Source: Cryptomeria japonica (Eukaryota > Streptophyta > Pinopsida > Cupressales > Cupressaceae). From it: DNA of 64,000 nt. The position numbers and the translations under genes are program-made. Where the stretch lies: assembly GCF_030272615.1 (NCBI RefSeq), contig NC_081413.1, forward strand, positions 336,078,302-336,142,301, written 5' to 3'. Each line of letters begins with the position of its first letter. Position 1 is the first letter of the stretch. Shown piece after piece: positions 21,140 through 33,559 of this stretch. A model generated the notes under the pieces. It did no database searches. It was not told the origin of the DNA and saw only the letters and a program-made list of their open reading frames with translations.

Positions 21140-22183
21140 TAGCTGGTCTATGTCAACCCTTACCCATTCCTAATCAAAAATGGGAATGTATTTCTATGGA
21201 ATTCAATTTCGAGCTACCTAAGGTATAGGACAAGGATTGCATATATGTTGTGGTTTGCAGGTTCACCAAATTTGCACATTTCTTTGCTATTTCTGCAACA
21301 TATAATGCTACATAGATAGCTGATCTATTTTTCAAGGAGTTTTTCAGATTGCATGGGATGCCCAAGAGTATAGTGAGTGATAAGGACAGCAAGTTCCTAA
21401 GTCTCTTTTGGCAAGAGCTTCTCTGATTGAATGGGACTGAGCTCAGTCCTAGCACTAGCTACCACCACATTACAGAGCTTTGGTAAAATGGTTTCACCTT
21501 GGAGAGTATTGCTACAATTCTACCTATCACATGCCTATCAAGATGTCATCATTTATGGCATTGTATGGGTATGAGGCACCCAATTTCATTGATTTGCTCT
21601 TTGGGTATAGAAGAGTGTCTAAGGCAAGAGATTTGTTGCAAGAAAGCCCAAATATCATGAAATCTTTGAAGGAGAACTTGCAGCAGGCAATAATCAGCAG
21701 AAGCTATATGTTGATCAGCATTAGTTAGAGTGCAGTTTTGAGGTGGGTGACATTGTGTATTTGAGGCTCCAACCATATAGAAAGTCTACTCTCAAGAAGA
21801 GTAGAGAAGAGAAGCTTAAGACCGGGTTCTATGCTCCCTTCCAAGTCTCCAAGAGTATTGGAGAGGTTGCCAATGAGCTTGAGTTACCGACTAGTAGCAT
21901 AGTGCATATTGAGTTCCATGTCTCCAGACTCAACAAAGCGCTTGTGCATAATGTGGTTCCCTCATTAGAGTTGCCACCATTGGATAAGGAGGGGTAGCTA
22001 ATTCTAATTCCACAAGCCATCATAGAATACAAGAAGTGCACTTTTTAGAAGAGGGTCATCAAAGAATATTTTCTCAAATGGAAAAAAACAATTGGTGGAG
22101 GAGGCAACATGGGAGAATGAACAAAGTTTGCAGCATCCAAATTTGAGATTGCTTGAGGAAAAGCAATTTTGGGAAGTGCAGAT
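21140..22183 (+). pseudogene. Gypsy integrase and chromodomain remnant
   Basis: Integrase core pieces: VVCRFTKFAHFFAISATYNA, then [20 protein letters not shown]; then PIKMSSFMALYGYEAP. The C-terminal part has GDIVYLRLQPYRKS and PFQVSKSIGEVANELELP, followed by a chromodomain-like end (RVIKEYFLKWK; then a frame with HPNLRLLEEKQFWE). This identifies a chromovirus-type Gypsy element, in which the chromodomain steers insertion to particular chromatin. Several stops and frame changes are present. Its 3' LTR starts immediately at 22184. Confidence 0.88.
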
Positions 22184-22226
22184 TGTAATGTCTCCTTCCT
22201 AAACACTTCAATTGGTGGAGTATTAG
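22184..22226 (+). repeat. Start of the Gypsy 3' LTR, left of the Copia-3 insertion
   Basis: TGTAATGTCTCCTTCC... follows the chromodomain end; the same LTR resumes at 26282 after Copia-3. It matches the beginning of the repeat at 15772. Confidence 0.6.
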
Positions 22227-23098
22227 TGTTAATTTTAGTGATCAGATTAGATATAACTTAGAAATAACACAAAGCAATCACGCAAAAGAGACAAGACACC
22301 AAGAATACCCTGGGAAAACCTCCCTCTTGGAGGAAAAACCCAGCATCAAGTCCAAATCAAAATCCTTTAATCATGAGCAAATTACAAGTACAATGAAGAT
22401 CAGATCACTTATCTGATTAAGTCACCAACCTAGGGCAGAGCTTTGCCCAATCTAAATCACTGATGTGCAGGCCCTAATTCACTGATCCCACAAGTAGGGT
22501 TTCGGCACCACAAAAGAGGATGCTCGCTGCTCTAAATTAGTGAGTTAGACAACTCAATATCGCCCAACATAGTCGCCCATAATTTGCACAAGTTTGCTCC
22601 ACAATGGTGATCAGATTCGGGTCTGGAATGGAGCTCAGAATGATCAATAGTTCGCCCAGATATAAGGTAGATTCACAACTCAAATTCCACACTAATTCGC
22701 CCAGCCACAAGAATAGATTCGCATTAATTAGGATGACAAATTTGCTAGTAGAAGACCACGGATAGCAAAGCAAATATTCGTTGATGATGGAATGCTTGTC
22801 CTTTGAATGTATAGATTGAGTCTTGTTATATACAAGATTCAATCATCTTCTTTCCCAAGTCGGCTGACCTATTTGGCCGACTTGATTTCATATTTTATTC
22901 CTTTACATCAGCGCCCAAATTTGGGATTATAATTGAACTACAAGTTACATTATTTTCTCTAATTGGGCCCAGCCCAATACTTTACAAGTAATTGCTCATG
23001 ATATTGTTGTTATTACAATATACATTAAATTTTGATTGCCATTTAGGCAACATAAAAATTTAATCAACATAATCCGATCTAGCTATCACATTTCAACA
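22227..23098 (-). repeat. 3' LTR of Copia-3
   Basis: 872 bp; differs from the partner by an 8-bp indel and about 30 substitutions. Confidence 0.93.
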
Positions 23099-23129
23099 CT
23101 CCCTCTTAGCTAGAGAGGATTCTATGAAA

Positions 23130-23222
23130 AATAGAGTCACATCATGACCATGCTCCATCATGCACTTCTACAAAGGATGGATCCAAAAATGTTCATTATG
23201 CACACCTAAAAGAAATGAATAC

Positions 23223-23259
<37 letters not shown>

Positions 23260-23660
23260 GAACTTCTTTCATGATATCTATCATACACATCCGCAGAGGA
23301 TGGATCTGAGATACAACCATAGATATCCATCATACACATCCGCAGAGGATGGATTCAAAGAATACGATCATGGATTCCTTCCATGATATCCATCATGCAC
23401 ACCTGCAGAGGATGGATCCACCTTGCATTGCCTGCAGAGGGTGGAAGAGGTCTTACACCTCAAAATTTCTCTACAGAGAAGAATAAACTGCCAACTTGCA
23501 CTCTGCAAAGGGTGAACTTGGAAGAGGTATTATACCTCAAAGAAACTACCACCTTGCACTCCGCAGAGGGTGGAAGAGGTATTATACCTCAAAGAAACTA
23601 CCACCTTGCACTCCACAGAGGGTGTTCCCACCTTGCACTCCGTAGAGGGTGGAAGATACA
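23130..23660 (-). repeat. Tandem repeat array in the 3' non-coding part of Copia-3
   Basis: Two related sets of short repeats: units around CATCATACACATCCGCAGAGG with a GGATGGAT core (about 23150-23415), then units around TTGCACTCCGCAGAGGGTGG followed by GAAGAGGTATTATACCTC (about 23425-23650). The shared core is CYGCAGAGG. An AT dinucleotide run (23227-23253) lies within. Confidence 0.85.
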
Positions 23661-24067
23661 CACAATGTATCATAGGAGCTGAAAACTCCCTCTTAGCCAA
23701 AGTATATTCCAAAGAAACAAGGAACACATGTTAGTTTTATCATAAAACACATAATTATGATCAAGAACACCCTTGTAATAATCATATAGCAATTATAAAT
23801 TCAGAACTGATTTGAATTCAAATGTTTAGTCATACTCTCTCAAATCCAACACTAGAGATGTAAATCAGATTTCAACATCAATGGTTAGAAAACAACAATA
23901 TGTTTAAGCTTTACTAAATATAATGCATTCACTAAGGATTATGGGGAATATGTAACTCCCTCTTAATCCCTATCCAAGTGATAAATTCAGAAAACTTGTT
24001 GATTTACTCTTACTTACAAAATGGATCCATAGCATAGTTTAAAAAAAAAAATCTATCAACTATATCT

Positions 24068-25312
24068 TTAATTGAAAGTGAGAGTTGAAAGCTTGTATAG
24101 GCTTTCATATCTAATCCCGATGGCACGAGTTGATTTGAGGTTGGACTCCTTAGGCCATGCAAGAACTCTCCCTTCATAAAATACAACCTGATAACCTTTA
24201 TCTTCTAGAGCAGATATAGAGATTGGATTCCTTTTTATTTCAGGTACAAACAAAACATTACTGAAATGAAGGGAAATACTAGAATCTAATTTTAACGAAG
24301 TAGAGCCAAAACCTTTTACTGCATAACGAGCATTGTCACCAATAGTCACATGAAGGTTGGACTCCTCTACCAAATCTAAGAGATGTTCCCGATAGCATGT
24401 GATGTGTCTAGATGCACCACTGTCAATCAGCCACGTGTTACTATCTGACTGAACATTGCTTGACAAGGCTGAGACAAAGAGGAAATCTTCATTATTCTAT
24501 TGTTCTGAGACTTCATTTAGGTTTGCTTCTCCTTGCTCGAGCTGAGATTGACAGTCCTTTGCAAAGTGACCAAACTTGTTACATCGGAAACATCGGATGT
24601 GAGACAAGTCCCTTGGCTTCTTCCTTGAATCAAGAGCAGAGGGTCTGAAATCTCTGTTTCTCTTGAAGTTATTCTTCTTCCAATGGCCACCTTCCTCCTT
24701 AGCTGTGAGGACATGATGAACATTGTCATGAGGGCTTCTGATTTTTCCTTTAGCAGCCAAGTGTGATTCTTCTTGAATGCAATCTCCCCTCAATCGATCA
24801 AATTGAGGAAGCTCAGCTCTTGCACTGATTTCTTGAACAAAAGGTTCCCATGATGGAGGAAGACCATTTAGAGCCATCATAGTTAGGTCACTAGCTTCAA
24901 CAGTCTTTCCAACAGTAGAGAGCTAATCCTTTAGCTCAGAGATCCTCATGAAGTAAGCAGCTACAAGTTCTTCCTTCTCTAATTTGATGTGATTAAGTTG
25001 CTGCCTTAATGATAGTATATGACTGCTGTTGTTGATCTCATACATCTTTTCCAAAGTGCTAAACATTTCTTTTACAGTCTCCATTTTGGAGATGCTTGTC
25101 ACAATATGATCTTTGACGGAGTCTATTATTATCCTTCGCGCTTGGTAGTCCTTCTTCTTCCAAGCTTCCTTTTCTTCTTCGCCACTAGGTTCAGCAGCAT
25201 CCTTACTGACATATTCAACAAGGCCATTCAAGGCCATCATTATTCTAACCTTCCAAGAAGTGTAGTTGACAGAACCTTCCAACCTATCTTTAGTCCTAAG
25301 ATAAGAAGCCAT
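24068..25312 (-). pseudogene. Gag-protease polyprotein of Copia-3, two in-frame stops
   Basis: One continuous minus-strand frame of about 415 codons. It starts MASYLRTKDRLEGSVNYTSW (Gag N-terminus), has a UBN2-like core (MFSTLEKMYEINNSSHILSL; LNGLPPSWEPFVQEI), a CCHC knuckle CFRCNKFGHFAKDC, then an intact aspartic protease start WLIDSGASRHITC, and ends LYKLSTLTFN with a stop where integrase would begin. Only two stops interrupt it (near 24920 and 24494) and no frameshift is seen, so the frame was kept until recently. The natural ending after protease supports a gag-pro-only element, not a deleted full element. Confidence 0.9.
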
Positions 25313-25395
25313 GAAAACTGAACTTTGAACAATAGGTTAGACTGAAAAATTGATAAACCTGATCACAACTATTTATGAACCAAGCTCTGATACCA

Positions 25396-26276
25396 TGTTA
25401 ATTTTAGTGATCAGATTTAGATATAACTTGGAAATAACACAAAGCAATCACACAAAAGAGACAAGACACCAAGAATACCCTGGGAAAACCTCCCTCTTGG
25501 AGGAAAAACCCAACATCAAGTCCAAATGAAAATCCTTTAATCATGAGCAAATTACAAGTACAATGAAGATCAGATCACTTATCTGATTAAGTCACCAACC
25601 TACCAACCTAGGGCAGAGCTTTGCCCAATCTAAATCACTGATGTGAAAGCCCTAATTCGCTGATCCCACAAGTAGGGTTTCGGCACCACGGAAGAGGATG
25701 ATCGCTGCTCTAAATTAGTGAGTTAGACAACTCAATATCGCCCAACATAGTCACCCATAATTTGCACAAGTCTACTCCACAATGGTGATCAGACTTGGGT
25801 CTGGAATGGAGCTCAGAATGATCAATAGTTCGCCCAGATATAAGGTAGATTCATAGCTCAGATTCCACACTAATTCGCCCAGCCACAAGAACAGATTCGC
25901 ATTAATTAGGACGACAAATTCGCTAGTAGAAGACCACGGATAGCAGAGCAAATATTCGTTGATGATGGAATGCTTGTCCTTTGAATGTATAGATTGAGTC
26001 TTGTTATATACAAGATTCAATCATCTTCTTTCCCAAGTCGGCTGACCTATTTGGCCGACTTGATTTCATATTTTATTCCTTTACATTGGCGCCCAAATTT
26101 GGGATTATAATTGAACTACAAGTTACATTATTTTCTCTAATTGGGCCCAGCCCAATACTTTACAAGTAATTGCTCATGATATTGTTGTTATTACAATATA
26201 CATTAAATTTTAATTGCCACTTAGGCAACATTAAAATTTAATCAACATAATCTGATCTAGCTATCACATTTCAACA
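25396..26276 (-). repeat. 5' LTR of Copia-3
   Basis: 881 bp, directly beside the primer binding site at 25384-25395. Confidence 0.93.
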
Positions 26277-26281
26277 ATTAG

Positions 26282-26660
26282 CCTATGCAACAGGCTCCCA
26301 TTGGCTAATAAGTTGGGTTAAGGACCTCATGATGACAGTTGTTCCAATAGAGACGAGAGTTTCTTTGAACTCAAGTGGTTGAGATGTTTGCAATGCTCTT
26401 TTTTGAAGTGGTTTTGGATGGTTTTCCCACACAATTTTAGTACATTAGTTTCAAACACCGACTAAGCCAATTGACAATATTACTATTAGTATGGTCAGTA
26501 TTAATGATGATATACCAATATTTGATATAGTTTGATAATATTAAATTAAATAATGATAAGTTATTGAATTATAAAGATTTAACTTTATTGTTATTTTAAT
26601 ATATCTTATAGAAGGACTATATGGGCACCAGTATTAATGTAAAGTGCAAATTATTTAAAA
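26282..26660 (+). repeat. Gypsy 3' LTR continued after Copia-3
   Basis: Starts CCTATGCAACAGGCTCCCATT and matches 15.81-16.21 kb. It is cut at 26661 by another LTR-like sequence. Confidence 0.55.
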
Positions 26661-27545
26661 AGTGAAGTGCCCCCATTTTTTAGTTTTCTTGCACTGCAAT
26701 TGACTTCGACTTTCTCGGTGGGTGTATGTTTGGTCAAACGAGTAATTTGATGTTTCCAGTGAGCTCAGGTGATCTAGAGGACTCATATGCATCTTTCAAA
26801 TGTTATTTCCAACTTTCGGTTTGGTCACCAAGATTCTTGGAGAGGCCTTCTATTTTTAGTAAGTTGTCTGATTTGCTCCATTTATCATTATTCTTCATTA
26901 GAATCACTCCAATACAATCAAATTTTGATTCCGATGTGTTTAAACAATTCTCACTAATTTGGTGCATTAATGGTTTGTTTTAATTATTTAAATTACATTC
27001 AATATTTTACAAGCACCTTAGTGTCATAGCTTGTCGAACTGAGGCAAAAAGTTTTAAATCATGGGTGCATTTAATAGGGACCTTATGTGTCAAGTTTTCA
27101 TTATTTTAATGAAAAGGTCATTTACGAAGTTAAAAGGAAGTTTAAATTAATAGTGTTTTTAAAATGGAGCTTTTTGTAAGTTGGTTGGAAAAAGTATAAA
27201 ATGGCATTTGAGGAGTTCATTGGATATGTTAAAGATTATGATATGGTCTTTGGAAACCCTTGGGGTTTGCGGATTGTTGTTTCATTCTTCTGGAGGACAA
27301 AAAACCTTCTAAAGAAGATCAACTACAGTGGTGAGAGATCCACCCTAGTTGGTCTTGTGGGATTCGTGTAGAGTCTCAACTTGGGTGTGATTACATGTTC
27401 GAAGTTGACTTTGGTATTGCAAGTCTTTTCAAGTTTGAAGTTTCTGTTTGATGAAGTTTCTTGAGTTGCATGCTTGTGTGCTCCATAGAATAATATTTTA
27501 TATTTGATAAAGTTTGAGATTGTATGCCATTGTTTTGAGCACATT
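26661..27545 (+). repeat. Degenerate LTR-like repeat of the TGTAATGTCCCC family
   Basis: Begins TGAAGTGCCCCCATTTTTTA, and at about 27.2-27.37 kb carries the gagatccaccctagttggt block also found at about 11.68 kb and in reverse at about 50.27 kb. Boundaries are approximate. The open frame 26726-26983 matches nothing known. Confidence 0.45.
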
Positions 27546-27843
27546 TAAGTGAAAAAATTTAGTATAGTAGAATCAAATATTATTATGCAAAGTTTTGGCA
27601 TAGCTAGAGGGAAAAGACATATGATTTCTATTCATCGTGGACTGCATTATAATATTGGGATGCTATTCATTGATTTTGGTGTGGTCCTTATTAAATCGAG
27701 GGTTTTGAAGACAAAATAGAGTAAAGATCAAATTACAAGAAGGCAAGAGGGAATCACTAAGACAAAAATGACTCAGCATTGGTCTTTCCAAAGAGTCGCA
27801 GCCTTCTAAGGAGTAGTGTTTGATTCTTTTTGGACTCTTGTAG
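27546..27843. other. No feature recognised
   Basis: Short AT-rich segment between LTR fragments and element A. Confidence 0.4.
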
Positions 27844-28525
27844 CCACCTGTTATGACCTTTTTCACCCATCGCCCCATTGCAAATGGGGACCCTCCCTTT
27901 TTCCTACTTTCTAGGGTTTTTGTTAGTGCCCCGTGGCCTTCCGCTTCAGTTTTGCCAAGTGTCAGTTTTGAACGGTTTGAGTCCTAGAGATTGAAAGTCA
28001 GTTTTTGCAAGCCAGGTGATAACAGAGTCTGGATACCGTCAAAGTGCCCAAAAAGGCCAAAGGACGAAGAACACAATTGATTTGAACGAATTTGAACAAC
28101 TTTCTATTTTTAGAAAGTTTGCTTTTTTGCTTTTTCCTATTTTTTAGGAAGTTCTATTTTTGGCATTTTTAGCCCAATCCCCGGTATGGCTATTTTTAGA
28201 AAGTTTTCCCTATTTTTTGGGATGCCTTCTTTTTGCTTTTTTGGAGTGGGGGCCTAGGGTTTGCATTGGTACCACTGGCATGCATCGAAAGCTATCAAAA
28301 AATTTCAAGTTTTGACCCAAAAAACTAAGTTCCTATATTTTAGGGGGGTCATGGCACATTCAAAGGATAATCAGCTCGAAAAATCATCTAAGTCTGGAAA
28401 TTCGCATATCTCATCCTGATTTGGCCTGAAATTTGACTAAGTTTGAAATTTTGAAAAATCTCCTAAAAACTAGAATTTGCATTATAAGTCCTAGAGATCT
28501 GAACCACTCTCAAACATCCTGACAA

Positions 28526-28641
28526 TATATATGAAATATAACTTAAAGTATAAGTGGTATTTCAATATAACATTTAAGTATAAGAAAGAGAAAAGACATA
28601 TTGAAATACCACTTATACTTAAATGTTATATTTCATATATA
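28526..28641. repeat. Long inverted repeat (43-44-bp arms, 29-base loop)
   Basis: Arms 28526-28568 and 28598-28641 are reverse complements except for one short mismatch/indel. Both start or end in the palindrome-like TATATATGAAATATAAC. The transcript would fold into a long hairpin. Part of the arm sequence (catttaagtataag) is repeated in the loop, as if the arms arose by a template switch. Confidence 0.9.
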
Positions 28642-28667
28642 GACAAAACAGACTTGGTGTCAAGAGT

Positions 28668-29640
28668 TGTTCCGCCCTCATGGAGATGCCTTCAAAGTCC
28701 GCCCTCTTGGTAGTCTTTCAAAACTCCGACATGATGGTGATCTCTTGAAACTCCGCCTATGATCATGAACAGGAAAAAGTCCGCCCAAGCTGTGGTCAGA
28801 AAAGTCTGCCCTCATGGATGTAAATCAAAAGTCCGCCCTACTTGGTGAAGTCAAAAAAGTCCGCCTTGTGGAGAGGGATGAAAAGTCCGCCCATGGAGAG
28901 GCATGAAAAGTCCACCCATGGAGAGAGCTAAAAAGTCCACCCTATGGAGATGCTATAAAAAGTCCGCCCAAGGTGATGATGAATGGATGTCTGTGAAAGT
29001 CCACCCTTGAAGCATGTGTCTCAAACTCCGCCCTACTTGGTGATCTCTTGAAAGTCAAAGTCCGCCTTGGAGGTAGTCTTCAAAGTCCGCCTTGTGGGAT
29101 GATAGCAAGTGAAGTAGTTTCAAAACTCCGCCCTATGGAGATGCCTAAAAAGTCCGCCCTAAAGGAGCACTCATCAAAGTCCGCCTTGGTGATGGTCTTG
29201 AGCTTCCAAAAGTCCACCTTTTTGGTCTCTCCAAAGTCAGCCTTGGAGCATAAGGTAGAAAGTCCGCCCAAGTTGCATACCTCCAAAACTCCGCCCATGA
29301 TGCCAAGCCTACAAAAGTCCGCCCTATGAGACGATGGTGAATGGTGTGCACGCTTCTAAAAAGTCCGCCTAAGGTGATGAAGGCAGATGCCTATCTCTTC
29401 AAACTCCGCCCTCCAAGCAAAGTAGTGGAGCCTAAGAATTAAACTGCACCCTATGAAGTGAAAGGTTCTCAAACATGAAAAGTCTGCCCTAGGAGGAAGA
29501 CATTTGAAGAGAACAGGAAAAAGTCACTTGGAAGTAATCACTCAAAACTCCGCCCTATCCAAGGTGATCATAGAGATGCTTCAAACTCCGCCCTACTCAA
29601 GAAGGATGATGAAGGTCACTCAAAAATCCGCCCTACACTT
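28668..29640 (+). repeat. Motif array of element A (AAAGTCCGCCCT)
   Basis: About 30 copies of AAAGTCCGCCC or AAACTCCGCCC, on average near 32 bases apart, always in the same orientation. Spacers are variable, often with ATGG, TGATG or GGTGATG words. The motif is much better conserved than the spacers. Confidence 0.9.
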
Positions 29641-30920
29641 GGAGGTCAAGCAAAGTCAACAGCAAGTTCAAAAATAAGTCATTGCTAACTGATTTAGAAA
29701 GTTTTGGAAGAAGATATAGTGCAGATTGAGAAAGAATTCGAACTGTGGATGGAATTAGAAAGTTTTGAAAGAAGATAGCTCAAGATCAAGTTTGAATTTA
29801 TGGACTAAAAATCAATTTAGAAACTTGCACTTTGTGAACCAAGAAGAAGATTTTCGAACTTGAAGAGATGACAAGCCAACTAAAGACTAAATTAGAAACT
29901 TCTTCCATAAGCAAGGTCGAATTGAAGTCAAGAATGGAAGTGCATTTGCGTGTTTCTAACTTTGAATTTAAGTTTGAATACAAATAAACAATCTCTCCTC
30001 TCATTATTGCACAATAAGAGTTCGAATTTTATGAAGAGTGAGAGCATTTTCAAGCAAGCTTCTTGCAGGTCTGAGGGTTTATTACAGATTGGAGGTGTTG
30101 CAGGGTGATCTCTTGCAGATTGAGCATAATTTTGAAGGAGTTTTAATTTTTCAACTTCATTCTTATCAAGTATCTGCAGATTTTGAAGTCCAATCAACTA
30201 ATAGAAGGCAGAACTTTCAAGTTTTCTGAGTTTTGTTCCTTCTATATTCTCATTTCTGTCAAAGGTGAAGTTGATTGGTGGGTAGACTTATCAATTTTCT
30301 AATTTTTTATGAGTGTATTGGAGGTGTCTTTATCGGGTTTATCTAAAATTTTGATAAGAGAATCATTTTGGATTAAACATTCTTTCTTTCAAGTGTTTGC
30401 AGCTTGTTTCAAAGCTAAAAGTATTGAAAAATCGGAAGATCAAAGCATTCTGCCATCTAACCTTTGAAACTTTGCACTAAAAGATAGATTTCTAACTTAA
30501 TTTCCTTTGGTTTTGTAGGTCGCAGATGGTAGTAGAAGCGGGATCATCTTAGAGATCGCAGCTGGAGTTTCAAGCCAAACGGAGGATTGAGGACAAGTTC
30601 ACGAGCAAGGTTCATCTGAGCGTGAAGATAGCCAAAATTTGACGCTGTATGGGAAATGTTTCACAAAGAAAATTCCAATTTCCTCAATTATGATGAAGGC
30701 ATGGAGAAATTCTTCTCCAAATTTCAGGGTATCTAGAAGGAGGACATGATCACAGCGAATGTCTGAACAACTTGATCCTATCATTTCATATTTGCAAGGG
30801 GTCATTTAGAGATTTCACCCTCCTCTCGCGCCAACATAAATTGGAGCCACGAAGAAGCAAGCATAGAGTCGTCAACAAGAAATCATTCTAAGAAATTCAA
30901 CAATTTTCCTTCTGAGCTTC

Positions 30921-31196
30921 ATGGGCCTGCCAATCATTCCTCCTGAACCAGTACTACAACCAGACTTGAATTTCAACGACGAGCAGGAAAACATCATCAC
31001 AGAATTATACAGCTTATCTTGGAGTGTAAAAAGAAATTATCCTGACTGGTGTCAAATGTGTTTTATCCTTGAAGAGGAGGAAGCGATTGCTGATCGCATT
31101 GAAGCACAGATTCAAGGAAGAGAGCAACATCCATTGTTGCCCCAAGGAGTTGATCCAGCTCCCGTACCTACTCCTGCGCCGCCTCAGCAAGATTAG
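30921..31196 (+). pseudogene. Short open frame of element A, unknown
   Basis: Ninety-one codons starting MGLPIIPPEPVLQPD, with an acidic middle (LEEEEAIADRIEAQ) and a Pro-rich end. It is preceded in other frames by stop-rich coding-like sequence from about 30500. It does not resemble the long reading frames of elements B and C and matches no family I know. It is likely the remains of element A's own protein. Confidence 0.3.
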
Positions 31197-31418
31197 GAGT
31201 GACTCACGCTACGGTGGCGCTCGTCATCTTCCGACCAATCAGATTGCTCCAAGTCAACATGCCCAGATTCAATGAACCTGACTTATCCAGAAGCTTCTAG
31301 AAGGGCACACTTCACAGTGCAACAACTTTCTATTTTCAGTGATGGTTCATATTTAGCAAGAAGGACAAGTGTCCCCAAATGTAATTTTCTTATTGGTCGA
31401 GGGGTAGTTAGTTTTGGG

Positions 31419-31506
31419 AAACCCTAATTAGGGTTTTAACTTCCAATCTGGGCCCTTGATCACTGTTTGATCTCGGTCGTTCATTTATTTTCTGGAAACT
31501 ATATAA
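31419..31506 (+). promoter_or_regulatory. Telobox palindrome and TATA box of element A
   Basis: AAACCCTAATTAGGGTTT (31419-31436) is a double telobox. Further on come GATCTCGGTCGTT and TATATAAGG from 31499. The same order occurs in elements B and C, so this is probably the element's Pol II promoter, with the start near 31530. Confidence 0.7.
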
Positions 31507-32250
31507 GGCTACCTCCTCTCATTTGGAGAGTGTGAAGTTTTTGACATATTGTTGCGTGAAGGTCATTTTCAAATAATATATTGCATGTGCGCTTTCTCTT
31601 AAGGCTTTGTAATCTCTATTGTTTGAATGATTAGCATGGTTTCAATTTCCTCAACACCTTAGTTAAAATTAATTTAGTTTTGCTTTCATGTTAGTAGAAT
31701 TGAATGAAGGATTTGATAAGTGTTAATTGACGGTGTATCTCCGCTCATACTTTTGGTGAATGGATGATTTCCATCTCACTATGCAAAGTTAGTCTAAGCC
31801 TATCCTCTGTGCATGCCAATATTTCAATCATAAGCACAACCCATTGAATATTGCACCCGCTTTGTGTAGTTGTCCTCAATGTGGCGAAGCAAAATGTGGT
31901 TTCCCGAGAGCACCCAATTGATACCATCTCCGGAGTTCGTAGGATTAGATCAACTTTCTCAAACCCTATCCCTTTTTCCCTTTTTGAAAGTCTAAATCCC
32001 GGAAAATCTAAAAAAAAAGAGAGCCTAGAATTGATAAATCCGTTTAAGTCCAGCAGCTTCAAAGACAATTGTTAACGTAAGTCCCCCTTGAGATTTTCAG
32101 CAAACACTACCCGAGTAGCTATCCCACTAAAGTCGCTTGTTCGCACATATAGACCTTGGAATCAGTAGTGATTTTTCAGGAGAGGATAGAATACCTTTGG
32201 GTATCTTATTCTAATGTTTGGTAGATGATAAAACAAACACCAACACCACC

Positions 32251-33559
32251 TAGCATCTTGAAGAAGTTGGAAAAAGATATAAGCAGCAGTGTCACTTTTT
32301 GGAAGAGTTTGGACCCCTTTAGGACTCTAAAATCTGCCGTACAACTTCTTATTGGGTTTAAATGTAAAGGCAGCTCCACTTTGGAGAATCCTAGTCAATT
32401 TAGGACCTCTAAAAGTATTGACCAGCTTATTAGAGTAGTGTGGGGTAAGGAATGTAAAGAGGTTAATAAATAAATAAATTAACTACCATGCAGCCAGGCC
32501 AACAAAAGAGAATGCAATTTGGAGAAAAAAATAGACACCTCTCTGGAGTTCTATTGTAACTAGGACTCTAGTATGATCTGCATGCAGTCATATATAGCTG
32601 TATATTGATTTTTGTGAGATTGCTATAAATAATATCAGAAATCTTAGTGAAGTCTGTCGCATCGTATGCAAACTGGGCAGTTTGAGGAACATTTCAAGAC
32701 CTCAACAACAATATATAGTACTTATGTGACTGCTGCAACAATATTTAATTGGTATTTGGTGACACCTGGAAGTGATATTTGCATCTGGACATTGAGTATT
32801 GAGGGGACTGCATAACATATCAAAGTTTTGATTGACAGTTAGGAGATTCTAGAACTATACTGCTGCCAATTGGAAGCAAAATCAATGAGGATTATCCATA
32901 CCTTTGATGCTGATTCACTATTCATGTCTTCTGTGACTTGTTAGAAGTCTATTGTTACGAATCTACTTCTATTTGGATTTTTTGTTGCAATTCTGAGAGT
33001 TTAAATGAAGGTTTCATGATGTATTAAGGAGCACAATAATCTTGGTTTTAGATGCTGTCCTTGTCTGTACCTTGCTGCATTAGTAATAGAGACCATTTCA
33101 GATTGTTTATCAGACTTGTGCAAGGTTCTTTTCATCAAATTAATGTCAGATTTGAATGTTTCGGTTCTGTCATTCTTAAATCTGCTTTTCTTGATTTGGC
33201 AATGCTAGTGGAATTGGTTAATTTATGTCATGCTAATGTTCAATCAGCAATCTGTTAATGGATAAATATCTTCCAAGATTGAATGTGTTTGAGTTTTCTT
33301 TGTTTGAGCAAAGTGGCAAGTTTACAAGGGATTTGTGTTTAGAAATTTAATTGCAAATACTACAGAAAACAAATAAACAAACATCATCATCTTGCAAAAC
33401 TGAAACTACTCAGAAGAAGGAAATCTGCAAACTGTTTGTTAAAATGTCATGGTGAAGATTGCTTTCAGTAAGGTGCCAAATGTTTGACAAAATACCTTCG
33501 TAGCGGATTGGGTAAAAAAAGGCAAAAAGATTTAGTGCCAAACAGGGGTAGTATATACA
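32251..33559. other. No gene recognised
   Basis: Open frames at 32225-32473 and 33052-33258 match nothing I know. The region is AT-rich and probably composed of old repeats. Confidence 0.4.

Larger units (their letters stand above)
22227..26276 (-). mobile_element. Non-autonomous Copia element encoding only Gag and protease (Copia-3)
   Basis: Flanked by perfect target duplications attag (22222-22226; 26277-26281). LTRs of 872 and 881 bp with TGTTAA...TCAACA ends on the plus strand. On the minus strand: 5' LTR (25396-26276), primer site TGGTATCAGAGC (25384-25395), gag-protease frame (25312 to 24068), about 960 bp of non-coding sequence with tandem repeats, polypurine tract (23099-23111), 3' LTR (22227-23098). 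Integrase, RT and RNase H are absent with no sign of recent loss, which fits the TR-GAG class that depends on a partner's Pol. About 30 LTR differences by eye (near 3.4%) indicate moderate age. Confidence 0.93.
27849..32245 (+). mobile_element. Element A: 4.4-kb TG...CA element, likely a solo giant LTR
   Basis: Bounded by ccacc on both sides (27844-27848, 32246-32250). Starts TGTTATGACC and ends CACCAACA, so TGTT-type and AACA-type ends. It shares with elements B and C the 5' hairpin CCCCATT-GCA-AATGGGG, the promoter-like block near the 3' end (palindromic AAACCCTAATTAGGGTTT, then TATA) and the GAGAGGATA...TTATTCT tail. The interior has a long inverted repeat, about 30 copies of an AAAGTCCGCCCT motif, and a short open frame. 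No internal direct terminal repeats, gag or pol were found. A single unit with LTR-type ends, target duplication and a promoter some 740 bp from its 3' end is what a solo LTR looks like, but at unusual length. Confidence 0.75.

Noticed and set aside
29048-29351. Open frames on both strands at about 29.0-29.35 kb
   Set aside because: They are chance frames through the AAAGTCCGCCCT array; the same short peptide repeats with each motif.
32225-32473. 82-codon open frame after element A
   Set aside because: It starts inside the element's end and crosses the duplication; no family resemblance and no support as a gene.
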